Shown piece after piece: positions 1 through 5,329 of a stretch of DNA of 5,329 nucleotides (positions within the stretch are counted from its first letter, which is position 1; the number at the start of each line of letters is the position of its first letter). This DNA comes from Thermoguttaceae bacterium (lineage in GTDB: Bacteria > Planctomycetota > Planctomycetia > Pirellulales > Thermoguttaceae). The stretch lies in the NCBI GenBank assembly GCA_017549085.1, contig JAFYVO010000084.1, positions 1 through 5,329 on the forward strand, read 5' to 3'. The notes below the pieces were generated by a model. It was not told the DNA's origin. It made no database searches and worked only from the letters and a program-made list of their open reading frames with translations. A program made the translations under genes and the position numbers.

Positions 1-1692
1 AATTTGCCGTTTCGCGTCTTTGACGAATTGCGATCTTTTGTCGATCAAGGCGCCGCCGCGTCTTCGCAGATTTGCGTCGCGTTATTCGGAACGTCCGTGT
101 TGGAGGAACGGCTGAACTTGCCGCCGTTGTATCCGTTTCAGCAACGAATCGTTTCGCGATCTTATCTCGACGCGTTTGAAAGCGCCGAAATTGCGGATTA
201 TATCGATTGCGAGACGCGTCGCGTCGCCGGGAAATTTGTCTTTACGTCCGACGCGAAGCGTAAGGTCGCCGATTTCTGCAAGGGATCGCCGCGCGTTGCA
301 AACCAGTTGTGCGACCGCGCGCTCTTTTTGACGGCGCAAGAGAACGGAAAATTGGTTGACTTTGAGGAACAAAACGATTTTAACGACGGTTTGTCGGCGT
401 TGGAACGGATTGCGACCGAGTCGGTAGAAATTCGGACGATCGACGCGCCGCTCGTCGAACGCGCTTGGGCGCATTTGTTGAATTTGCCAATCGAACCGCC
501 GAAGTCGAAGGCGAATAACGCGGCGAGCGATTGGGGCGACGTCGTCGAGTTTGGAACGCTCGAAGACGACGAAGAGGATAACGGCGGTTTTAACGATTTT
601 AACGCTTCGGAAAATGCCGAAAAAATTGATTATAACGAATGTTTTGAACGCGTCGAGGTTGACCTTGGAAATGGAGGCGCCGAAACGAACGATAACGCCG
701 CTTGGGATGACGACGTAAACGACGAATCGGACGCGCTCGACGACGAAGAATTTGACGAAGAATTGAGCGACGAAGCGCTCGGCGGAGAAATCGACGCGGA
801 TTTGGAGGCGCGACTTCTGCAAAATTTGAAGAGTTGGGAAAGCGCGAAGGAGGAATCGTCGGTCGACGAGGAAGAAAAAGCGGAGAACGCCGAAGCGTCG
901 GAAACGTGTCGCGGCGACCGTTGGGAACGCGCCGACGCGTTGAAAGAGAAAGAACGCTCGGAAATTGCGGGAGATGAAGGAATTGGCGAAGTAAGCGCGA
1001 GTTTGCCGGAAAACTTGACGGATTCGGTCGATAAGACTGGCGAATTTAGCGAAATTAACGTCGAAACCGCCGAAATGAACGGGCAAAAAGCGGAAGAGCG
1101 CGTCTTTGAAGCGTTAAAATCGGAATATTTTAACGACGGATTCCTTTTTGAACTCAACGTCGGCGGCGAGCCGAACGACGGCGAAGGGAAAAAAGAGGGA
1201 CGCGAACGCGCCAAAAAAGGAAAAACGCGTTCGAAAACGACTTCCAAAACGCGTCGACCGATCGTCGGAGACGACGACGGTTCGCGCCTTTGGAACGAAG
1301 CGAACGGTCGCGGCGACGACTCCGAACGCTTTTTAGAAACGCAGTTTACCGCCGACCGCGTCGCGAATCGCGCCGTTTCCGAGGAAGAGGCGAAAGCCGC
1401 CGTCGTCGATTGGGAAGCGGAGTTTACGTCTCTTGAAGACCGCGCGTATGAACAAATCGTCGAAGATTGTTGGGAAACAACCGATAATTTTGCGGCGAGC
1501 GACGAATATTTGAGCGAATTGAGCCTTTTGGAACAAGAAATTGAAGAAGAGGCGAACTTGATCCGACGGATTCGGAATATTCACTTGAAACTTCGCTCCG
1601 TTCGCGCCGCCGCCGAACGCAAGCGGCGACGCGGCGCCGAAGAAACGACGGAAGTCGCCGTCGATTTGGAGGACGAAACGTTAAATTATTAA
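1..1692 (+). CDS. ExeA/GspA-like AAA+ ATPase, 3' part, with long acidic tail
   Basis: The reading frame is open from base 1 (Asn, Leu, Pro...) to TAA at 1690-1692. The N-terminus, with the Walker A and B motifs, lies before the window. Counting Asn at base 1 as residue 1, residues 2-165 match the second half of ExeA/MshM-type AAA ATPases: a sensor-1-like strand (ALFGT, 27-31), the LEERLNLPPLYPF and QRIVSR segments (34-53), and a sensor-2 helix GSPRVANQLCDRA (95-107). Family members are ATPases linked to type II secretion or pilus assembly; the role in planctomycetes is not established. Residues about 172-300 are extremely rich in Asp and Glu and look disordered. Residues about 393-419 form a Lys/Arg-rich patch. 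Residues about 498-545 are predicted helical, possibly coiled coil, and end in a basic cluster (ERKRRRG). This roughly 390-residue extension is far longer than the usual family tail. The ATPase assignment is fairly sure; the role of the tail is unknown. The next gene is convergent. Confidence 0.8.
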   Translation, partial: NLPFRVFDELRSFVDQGAAASSQICVALFGTSVLEERLNLPPLYPFQQRIVSRSYLDAFESAEIADYIDCETRRVAGKFVFTSDAKRKVADFCKGSPRVANQLCDRALFLTAQENGKLVDFEEQNDFNDGLSALERIATESVEIRTIDAPLVERAWAHLLNLPIEPPKSKANNAASDWGDVVEFGTLEDDEEDNGGFNDFNASENAEKIDYNECFERVEVDLGNGGAETNDNAAWDDDVNDESDALDDEEFDEELSDEALGGEIDADLEARLLQNLKSWESAKEESSVDEEEKAENAEASETCRGDRWERADALKEKERSEIAGDEGIGEVSASLPENLTDSVDKTGEFSEINVETAEMNGQKAEERVFEALKSEYFNDGFLFELNVGGEPNDGEGKKEGRERAKKGKTRSKTTSKTRRPIVGDDDGSRLWNEANGRGDDSERFLETQFTADRVANRAVSEEEAKAAVVDWEAEFTSLEDRAYEQIVEDCWETTDNFAASDEYLSELSLLEQEIEEEANLIRRIRNIHLKLRSVRAAAERKRRRGAEETTEVAVDLEDETLNY

Positions 1693-1724
1693 ACGCTCGT
1701 TCAAAAAAGAAAGCTAAAACGTCC

Positions 1725-1776
1725 CGCCCTTGTCAAGCGCGTTAAATTGGGAAGAAAATAACGCGCGGCAAGGGCG
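1725..1776. terminator. Long nested hairpin, possible terminator for minus-strand transcripts
   Basis: CGCCCTTG (1725-1732) pairs perfectly with CAAGGGCG (1769-1776), and GCGCGTTA (1737-1744) pairs with TAACGCGC (1759-1766). T1733 and C1734 can also pair with G1768 and G1767. The result is about 18 base pairs with one AA bulge and a 14-nt loop. It begins 32 bp after the ATPase stop. The plus-strand side has no T-run after the stem. The minus-strand side continues into a T-rich tail with TTTT and then TTTTTT (the A-runs at 1716-1719 and 1703-1708 read in reverse). It could therefore end minus-strand transcripts coming through the repeat array, or act as a 3'-end stabilising hairpin for the ATPase mRNA. 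The pairing is seen directly; the function is inferred. Confidence 0.45.
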
Positions 1777-2116
1777 TTGGCGTTGGGGAAGACGCAACTT
1801 TTCCGGTTGCCGTCGAGGTTCGGGCGCGGAACCCGGCTTCTGGGTTGGCAAGGCGCGACTTTTCCGGTTGCCGTCGAGGTTCGGGCGCGGAACCCGGCGT
1901 CGGGGTTGGGGAAGGCGCGACTTTTCCGGTTGCCGTCGAGGTTCGGCGCGCGGAACCCGGCTTCTGGGTTGGCAAGGCGCGACTTTTCCGATTGCCGTCG
2001 AGGTTCGGCGCGCGGAACCCGGCTTCTGTGTTGGCAAGGCGCGACTTTTCCGATTGCCGTCGAGGTTCGGCGCGCGGAACCCGGCGTCTGGGTTGGGGAA
2101 GGCGCGACTTTTCCGG
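1777..2116. repeat. Tandem array of 61-63 bp hairpin-forming units
   Basis: Five contiguous units start at the motif ACTTTTCCG: 1797-1857 (61 bp), 1858-1919 (62), 1920-1981 (62), 1982-2043 (62) and 2044-2106 (63). A degenerate half unit precedes them (from about 1777) and a truncated one follows (2107-2116). Each unit holds the core TTGCCGTCGAGGTTCG, then a GC-rich centre, then GGAACCCGG, then a variable tail. Within a unit GGTTC can pair with GAACC across an 8-bp GC-rich centre (7 bp in the first two units). In units 1, 3 and 5 AACCC can pair instead with the downstream GGGTT, so two hairpins compete for the same bases; unit 4 has GTGTT and unit 2 GGGGTT at that place. Tails are of two kinds, CTTCTGGGTTGGCAAGG-like (units 1, 3, 4) and CGTC(G/T)GGGTTGGGGAAGG-like (units 2, 5). 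The array fills most of the 549-bp gap between two convergent genes. A 62-bp period shifts frame at each unit, so it does not encode a peptide repeat. Function is unknown. Confidence 0.93.
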
Positions 2117-2241
2117 TTTGGGGGAAAGACGAAAATCTTGTTGAAAAGTCGAATAACGCGCCGGTTGCTTGATTTTTGTTGCGGAAATTTACGTCGCGAA
2201 GTAGGGGCGCGTCGCAATGATAACGGACGGTCGCAAGGGGT

Positions 2242-2985
2242 TTAAGGTTTGAGCGGAGCCGATTGATTCAACAACGTCGGCGGGTTCCCAAGACGCCAAG
2301 CGATTTCTTCGAGCATCCGCTTCTCAAGGTTGGCGTCGCGCCCAATCGGAATCCAGCCTTTCGACGCGGCGCGCTCGCCGATCGGCTGCGTTAAGCGCGA
2401 AAAATCGTCGAGGTAAATCTGATTGAAACCGATCGTCGCTCCCATCGCCGTCTTCATATCCTCAATTTCGTTATAAACGGAAAGGTAAATTAGATAACCT
2501 GCGCCGTCGGGGACGACTCTAACGACCGCGGAACGACGAATCGTTTGAAAGGTCGCCAGCCAACGGTCGTCGCAAGTAACGGAGTCTTTGCGCCAAGGCT
2601 CCAAAACGCCGGCGGCGATTATTGGTTTGGAGTCGATTCGACCTTCGGCGCGCGACGTAAAGCGTTCGCCGTTTTCCGTTTCTCGTTCAAAAACTCGAAT
2701 CGGCGTTTCAAACTCGATTTCGAAGTAATTGTCGACGACGTCGACGACCGCGTTCCAAAGGTAATCGGAGTCGGCGGTTTGGACAAAAAGCGGATTCGGC
2801 GCCGCGTCGTTGTACGTCCCGACCGAAAAATCGGGGGACGGTTCGGAGGGAACGCCGGCGCAACCGGGAAAGAAAAACGGCGCGGAAATCGAAAGGGGCG
2901 CGATTAGGGCGCAGAGGCGAGTTAAACGACGCGAAAATAAACGTCGGATCATCGGTATATTCTGTAAAAACGGTAAAAACTGCAT
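2242..2985 (-). CDS. Putative lipoprotein of a planctomycete-type uncharacterised family
   Basis: This 247-residue protein of unknown function has a basic N-terminus (RRLFSRRLTR, 14-23), a hydrophobic stretch (24-39) and a lipobox-like FPGC with Cys42, suggesting export and lipid anchoring. Phe and Pro in the lipobox make this weak. The mature part has motifs I recall from hypothetical planctomycete proteins: a VVDVVDNYFEIEFE segment (80-93), GRIDSKP (115-121), LEPWRKDSV (128-136), IRRSAVVRVVPDG (149-161) and GWIPIGRDANLEKRML (210-225). No enzyme motif is visible. The start at 2985 is preferred because GAAGG lies 7 nt upstream (2993-2997) and a promoter predicts transcription starting near 3009. 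An in-frame ATG at 2952 would give a shorter signal peptide but has no ribosome binding site. It lies downstream of the protease gene on the same strand, 325 bp away, apparently with its own promoter. It is convergent with the ATPase gene. Confidence 0.8.
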   Translation of the reverse strand: MQFLPFLQNIPMIRRLFSRRLTRLCALIAPLSISAPFFFPGCAGVPSEPSPDFSVGTYNDAAPNPLFVQTADSDYLWNAVVDVVDNYFEIEFETPIRVFERETENGERFTSRAEGRIDSKPIIAAGVLEPWRKDSVTCDDRWLATFQTIRRSAVVRVVPDGAGYLIYLSVYNEIEDMKTAMGATIGFNQIYLDDFSRLTQPIGERAASKGWIPIGRDANLEKRMLEEIAWRLGNPPTLLNQSAPLKP

Positions 2986-3015
2986 AAACGCGCCTTCAAC
3001 TCCGGGATTTTTCTT

Positions 3016-3044
3016 ATTATCTCAAATTTTGGCCGTCGTTTCAA
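3016..3044 (-). promoter_or_regulatory. Sigma70-like promoter of the lipoprotein gene
   Basis: Reading the minus strand, TTGAAA (3044-3039) is followed after exactly 17 bp by GATAAT (3021-3016). Each box differs from consensus at one position. Transcription would start near 3009, giving a leader of about 24 nt that just includes the GAAGG ribosome binding site. A/T-rich short repeats lie immediately upstream of the -35 box (3051-3085) and could act as an UP element or regulator site. Confidence 0.6.
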
Positions 3045-3050
3045 GAGCGG

Positions 3051-3095
3051 TTTGCGAGTTTTGCGAGAGTTTTTAGCTTTTTAGCGATTAAATCG
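3051..3095. repeat. Short phased direct repeats and palindrome upstream of the lipoprotein promoter
   Basis: On the plus strand TTTGCGAG (3051-3058) is followed directly by TTTTGCGAG (3059-3067). Then TTTTTAGC occurs twice in tandem (3070-3077 and 3078-3085). An 11-bp palindrome, CGATT-A-AATCG, sits at 3085-3095. They begin 7 bp upstream of the -35 box. Read on the minus strand this is a set of short A-tracts every 8-11 bp, compatible with a bent UP-like element or a regulator binding site. That role is inferred. Confidence 0.4.
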
Positions 3096-3130
3096 ACCGC
3101 AAATGGAGAAGAAGGAACGCGGCGATGGGG

Positions 3131-3180
3131 CGAGATGGAGGGGAATGTTGGGAGGAATAGGGGGAATAAGGGGAGTAGAG
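3131..3180 (+). other. Purine-rich block with G-quadruplex pattern; C-rich in the minus-strand RNA
   Basis: Over 3131-3180 the plus strand has 26 G, 16 A, 7 T and only 1 C. G-runs at 3140-3143, 3150-3152, 3160-3164 and 3170-3173 are separated by loops of 6, 7 and 5 nt, fitting the usual four-run quadruplex pattern; another GGGG lies at 3127-3130. No gene is supported here. The protease gene upstream is transcribed on the minus strand, so read-through RNA would be C-rich and G-poor, as at Rho loading sites. The composition is directly seen; the quadruplex and Rho roles are inferred. Confidence 0.5.
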
Positions 3181-3238
3181 AAAGAACGACGGCGTTGACG
3201 AGGAGAGGAGAAAGCGCGTCGAGTTGATTGGGAAGAGG

Positions 3239-3270
3239 AACGCGTCGCCGTTGGAAGACGACGACGCGTT
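3239..3270 (-). terminator. Strong hairpin after the htrA-like gene
   Basis: AACGCGTCG (3239-3247) is the exact reverse complement of CGACGCGTT (3262-3270). In the minus-strand RNA the stem can be extended by a U-G wobble and three more pairs, leaving a 6-nt loop and 13 base pairs in all. It lies about 40 nt past the protease stop codon. The downstream minus-strand bases are pyrimidine-rich (TTCCTCTTCCC) but form no true U-run. It may be a weak intrinsic terminator, or a 3'-end hairpin working with the C-rich segment that follows. Confidence 0.45.
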
Positions 3271-3310
3271 AAAATGGGGGGACGAGGAAAACGCGGGAGG
3301 TTGGGCGGCG

Positions 3311-4582
3311 TTATTTGAGGACGACGGGAAGGCTGATCTTTTGGCCGCGACGCAAAATATTAAGGGTAATCGTTTCGCCCGGCGCGTGTTCCTCGACGGC
3401 GGTGATAAAGTCTTCGCCGGTCTTCACCGGGACGCCGTTGACGCCGAAAATAACGTCGAACCCTTCTTCCGGACGCTTAATTTGGCTCGTTCGGTATTGA
3501 ACGCCGTTGCGTTGGCGATAGGAAACGACGACTTTTCCGCCGCGCAAACCGGCTCGGTCGGCGGCGCCGTCTTCGTCGATAAGGCTCGGAATAAGGCCGT
3601 CTTCCGTTTCGGTTACCTGAACGACGCCCGCGTCGCCGCGCACCACCTCGCCTTTTTCGAGCAAAATCGACGCGATGCGGTGAATCGTGTTGACCGGAAT
3701 CGCAAACCCGACGCCGGAACTTTCGCCGACGCGGCTGGCGATCGCGGTGTTCATCCCGATCATTTGCCCCTTCGAATCGAGAAGAACGCCGCCGGAGTTC
3801 CCCGGGTTGATCGCCGCGTCGACTTGAATGACGCCTTTGATTTGGCGAAATTGTTGCGGACTTCCGATCGTTCGGTTCAGATTCGAAACGATCCCTTGCG
3901 TCATCGTTCGCTCGAGCCCGAACGGGTTGCCGATCGCGTAAACGGTTTGCCCGACGAGAAGACCCGACGAATCGCCGAACTTAATCGGGAAGAGGCTTGA
4001 AGTCGGCGCGTCGATTTTCAGGAGCGCGACGTCGGTGTTGGGGTCGACGCCGAGGGGACGGGCCGGGTACGTTTCGCCGTTGAAAAGCGTTACTTCAATC
4101 TTGCTCGCGTCCTCGACGACGTGAAAGTTCGTCAAAACGACGCCGGACGCGTTTAAAACGATTCCGCTGCCGCAACCTTCGGAGGTTTGTTGGAAGAACG
4201 AACGTTGATTTTCCGTAACGGTCGCGACGTTAACGACGCTTTTGTTGTTTTTGGCGTAAATTTCAATCTGCGCGCGCTCTTGCGGAGAAAATTCGCGCAA
4301 CCGCGTCGCGAGGTCGTCGGTCGAACGAGCGGCGTCGACGGCGAGGGGCGGAATTTGCGTCGAGAGGGGCGTCGCGGCGGTTCGCGAATCGTCGTAAGCG
4401 TCAAAGGCGTCCGCAAAATCGGCAAAATCGTTTTGTCCGGCAGGCGCGGTTTGGCGAACGCCTAAGGATTGAGCGGCGAGGCGCGGAAAAAGCGCCGTCG
4501 ACGTCGAGAGCGATTGGAGCGAAAGCGCGAAGCAACCGCCGGCGAGCGCGGCGGCAAGATAGGCAAACGACGATTTTGACAT
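3311..4582 (-). CDS. HtrA/DegP-family serine protease with one PDZ domain
   Basis: This complete 423-residue protein is an envelope quality-control endoprotease that degrades or processes damaged exported proteins. The N-terminus has a hydrophobic segment (about 6-20) that acts as a signal peptide or anchor, then an Asp/Ala-rich linker (about 41-90). The trypsin-like domain spans about 110-310. The catalytic triad is His154 (TNFHVV), Asp184 (NTDVALLK) and Ser263 (GNSGG); QVDAAINP precedes the serine and YAIGNPFGLE (215-224) is the usual activation region. A single PDZ domain follows (about 316-423), with AGLRGG (344-349) and FGVNGVPV (379-386); classical DegP has two. The residue after GNSGG is Val, where Pro is usual. 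ATG at 4582 is supported by AAAGGA ending 8 nt upstream. The gene is divergent from the nucleotidyltransferase and followed by the lipoprotein gene. The family assignment is very secure; which Htr paralogue it corresponds to cannot be told. Confidence 0.96.
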   Translation of the reverse strand: MSKSSFAYLAAALAGGCFALSLQSLSTSTALFPRLAAQSLGVRQTAPAGQNDFADFADAFDAYDDSRTAATPLSTQIPPLAVDAARSTDDLATRLREFSPQERAQIEIYAKNNKSVVNVATVTENQRSFFQQTSEGCGSGIVLNASGVVLTNFHVVEDASKIEVTLFNGETYPARPLGVDPNTDVALLKIDAPTSSLFPIKFGDSSGLLVGQTVYAIGNPFGLERTMTQGIVSNLNRTIGSPQQFRQIKGVIQVDAAINPGNSGGVLLDSKGQMIGMNTAIASRVGESSGVGFAIPVNTIHRIASILLEKGEVVRGDAGVVQVTETEDGLIPSLIDEDGAADRAGLRGGKVVVSYRQRNGVQYRTSQIKRPEEGFDVIFGVNGVPVKTGEDFITAVEEHAPGETITLNILRRGQKISLPVVLK

Positions 4583-4664
4583 TGAGCGCGTCCTTTGTTG
4601 CGATTAGACGGATTTTAACGGCGCGGTCGGGAGACGGCGCGACAATTCAACGGTCTTCAATGGG

Positions 4665-4693
4665 ATTTTACGCAATTTGAGCGCGTTCGTCGA
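4665..4693 (-). promoter_or_regulatory. Candidate promoter of the htrA-like gene
   Basis: On the minus strand TCGACG (4693-4688) and TAAAAT (4670-4665) are separated by 17 bp. The -10 box matches 5 of 6 consensus positions, the -35 only 4 of 6. A run of eight T lies directly upstream of the -35 (4702-4695), as an UP element would. The leader to the ATG at 4582 would be about 75 nt. The weak -35 box keeps confidence low. Confidence 0.3.
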
Positions 4694-4755
4694 GAAAAAA
4701 AAGCCGATTTCGAGCAATTTTTTAAGAAATTTTTTCAGAACAAGCGCGTTCGTCG
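4680..4755. repeat. 13-bp direct repeat flanking A-tract DNA
   Basis: AGCGCGTTCGTCG occurs at 4680-4692 and again at 4743-4755, 63 bp apart start to start. The stretch between is AT-rich, with A8 at 4695-4702, T6 at 4718-4723 and T6 at 4730-4735. Their centres are about 22 and 12 bp apart, close to helical phasing. The first copy overlaps the candidate -35 box and spacer of the protease promoter. A paired operator around a bent segment is possible. The motif resembles common CG-rich words of this genome, so chance cannot be excluded. Confidence 0.4.
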
Positions 4756-4804
4756 CATTAAACGGGGGGATAACGACCGCTTGAAAGTTTTTTCGGGAAA
4801 TTTC

Positions 4805-4832
4805 TTGATTTTTCGAATCTTCCTTTTATAAT
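4805..4832 (+). promoter_or_regulatory. Sigma70-like promoter of the nucleotidyltransferase gene
   Basis: TTGATT (4805-4810) and a perfect TATAAT (4827-4832) are separated by 16 bp, with an AT-rich upstream flank. Transcription would start near 4839, leaving an unusually long leader of about 165 nt before the ATG at 5004. Confidence 0.55.
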
Positions 4833-4838
4833 GGATAA

Positions 4839-5003
4839 AGGGGCGCGGACGACGAGCGTTGGCGCTCGAACAAACGCGGAGGCGAACGAGAACGCCGACA
4901 AAACGCTCAACGTCGGCGGCGTTTGCCGCGAAACGAAAAGAGCTCGCGGGACGTCGCGCTTTAAAAAAGCGGCGGTTTGAGGGAAAAACGTCGAGGAAAC
5001 TTA
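4839..5003 (+). other. Structured 5' leader of the nucleotidyltransferase gene
   Basis: The stretch between the predicted transcription start and the ATG holds three clear hairpins. CGAGCG (4853-4858) and CGCTCG (4863-4868) close a TTGG tetraloop. CGCCGAC (4893-4899) pairs with GTCGGCG (4912-4918). CGCTTT (4957-4962) pairs with AAAGCG (4966-4971) over an AAA loop. The ribosome binding site (GAGG, 4993-4996) lies outside them. No known riboswitch class is recognised and no start-linked small ORF is convincing. A regulatory role is inferred only from length and pairing. Confidence 0.35.
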
Positions 5004-5329
5004 ATGCATATTATTTTATTTGAAGACGATAAGGTCGCCGATCTTTATCCGATCACCGTCGGTCGACCGGCGTTTTCGATCAGCGTCGGTTCGCTTTGTT
5101 TGTTGAATTTAGCGCGTCAGTTGGGCGGCGAAATCGAGTTGATCGCTCGTCCGCACCTTCGCGATTTGTTGCGCGAAGACCTGCCGTTCGCTTGGACGCC
5201 GTCGCAAGGCGAGCGCAAAGGGCCGATTTTGCTGATCAACGCGAGAACGGCGCCGCGTTACGCTCTCTTAAACGCTTGGCGAACGTTGACGACGACGCCT
5301 TGCGAACGGGGCGCCGCGATCGTTTCCGG
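5004..5329 (+). CDS. GlmU-like sugar nucleotidyltransferase, 5' part
   Basis: An open frame of 108 codons runs from ATG at 5004 to the window edge, so the gene is cut at its 3' end. The start is set by GAGG (4993-4996), 7 nt upstream. The N-terminus (MHIILFEDD, then LYPITVGRPAF at 14-24 and SVGSLCLLN at 27-35) matches the signature of the sugar nucleotidyltransferase family used as a GlmU-type enzyme in Bacteroidetes and planctomycetes (Pfam NTP_transf_4-like). There the pattern is F-E/D-D, then LxPLT, then RP. RYALLNAW and the hydrophobic strand GPILLINAR (73-81) also fit. Members join an NTP to a sugar-1-phosphate, typically making UDP-GlcNAc for cell-wall or surface polymers, often with a C-terminal left-handed beta-helix acyltransferase that would lie outside the window. 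The Arg usually found in the LR.G motif appears replaced by Ser28 or nearby. Exact substrate is not determinable. Confidence 0.85.
   Translation, partial: MHIILFEDDKVADLYPITVGRPAFSISVGSLCLLNLARQLGGEIELIARPHLRDLLREDLPFAWTPSQGERKGPILLINARTAPRYALLNAWRTLTTTPCERGAAIVS

Noticed and set aside
82..1086. Long minus-strand open frame of 334 codons inside the ATPase gene
   Set aside because: It is antisense to a convincing coding frame. The host codon bias makes reverse-strand stops rare, and the product is Arg/Phe-rich with no recognisable domain. The same holds for the minus-strand frame at 630-1247.
1797..2106. CRISPR array
   Set aside because: The whole 61-63 bp period is repeated, including the parts that would be spacers. 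There are no unique spacers and no cas genes in view.
2211..2236. GTCGCAA repeated at 2211-2217 and 2230-2236 after the lipoprotein stop
   Set aside because: It is a short 7-bp repeat built from words common in this genome, with no stem or T-run, so no terminator or operator call is justified.
1714..2245. Several overlapping open frames on both strands across the repeat array
   Set aside because: They arise because the repeat unit lacks stops in most frames. The same peptide phrases recur in shifting frames since 62 is not a multiple of three, so no single frame encodes a tandem protein repeat.
2950..2952. Alternative lipoprotein start at the internal ATG (2952)
   Set aside because: It gives a tidier signal peptide but has no Shine-Dalgarno sequence. 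The upstream ATG has GAAGG at good spacing and a matching promoter. Not fully excluded.
2545..3076. Plus-strand open frames opposite the lipoprotein gene
   Set aside because: The minus-strand frame has a promoter, a ribosome binding site, a signal peptide and recognisable motifs. The plus-strand products are low-complexity and Arg-rich.
3224..4000. Plus-strand open frame of 258 codons
   Set aside because: It is antisense to the HtrA-type protease, whose catalytic motifs fix the true strand.

Overview
The window reads as a chromosomal segment of a planctomycete, probably a Pirellulales/Thermoguttaceae-type bacterium. This rests on three things recognised from memory: an ExeA-like AAA ATPase with a very long acidic tail, a small lipoprotein-like protein of a type I associate with planctomycetes, and a Bacteroidetes/planctomycete-style GlmU-like sugar nucleotidyltransferase. 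Taxonomy is inference. Codon use is uniform across the genes (rich in GAC, GAA, GCG and CGC/CGT, with a strong TCG/CGTCG signature), so nothing points to recent transfer of any one gene.

Layout. Bases 1-1692 (+) are the 3' part of the ATPase gene. Bases 1693-2241 lie between two convergent genes and hold a long nested hairpin (1725-1776) and a tandem array of five 61-63 bp units plus partial ends (about 1777-2116). Bases 2242-2985 (-) encode the putative lipoprotein, with a good sigma70-like promoter just upstream (3016-3044). Bases 2986-3310 are non-coding and contain that promoter, phased short direct repeats, a very purine-rich G-run block, and a strong hairpin just past the protease gene. 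Bases 3311-4582 (-) encode a complete HtrA/DegP-type serine protease with a single PDZ domain. Bases 4583-5003 are a divergent intergenic region with A-tracts, a 13-bp direct repeat and candidate promoters on both strands. Bases 5004-5329 (+) are the 5' part of the sugar nucleotidyltransferase gene, which runs off the window.

How the genes fit together. The protease and the lipoprotein are probably both envelope proteins and lie in the same direction. They are separated by 325 bp carrying a hairpin and a separate promoter, so they look like separate transcription units. The nucleotidyltransferase would supply an activated sugar for cell-surface polymer synthesis, and the ExeA-like ATPase family is linked to envelope secretion or assembly. 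A shared cell-envelope theme is therefore plausible but not proven.

I see no defence system, mobile element, CRISPR array or RNA gene. The most unusual element is the tandem hairpin-forming array between the convergent genes. Next come the paired RNA-structure and strand-asymmetry signals downstream of the protease gene.
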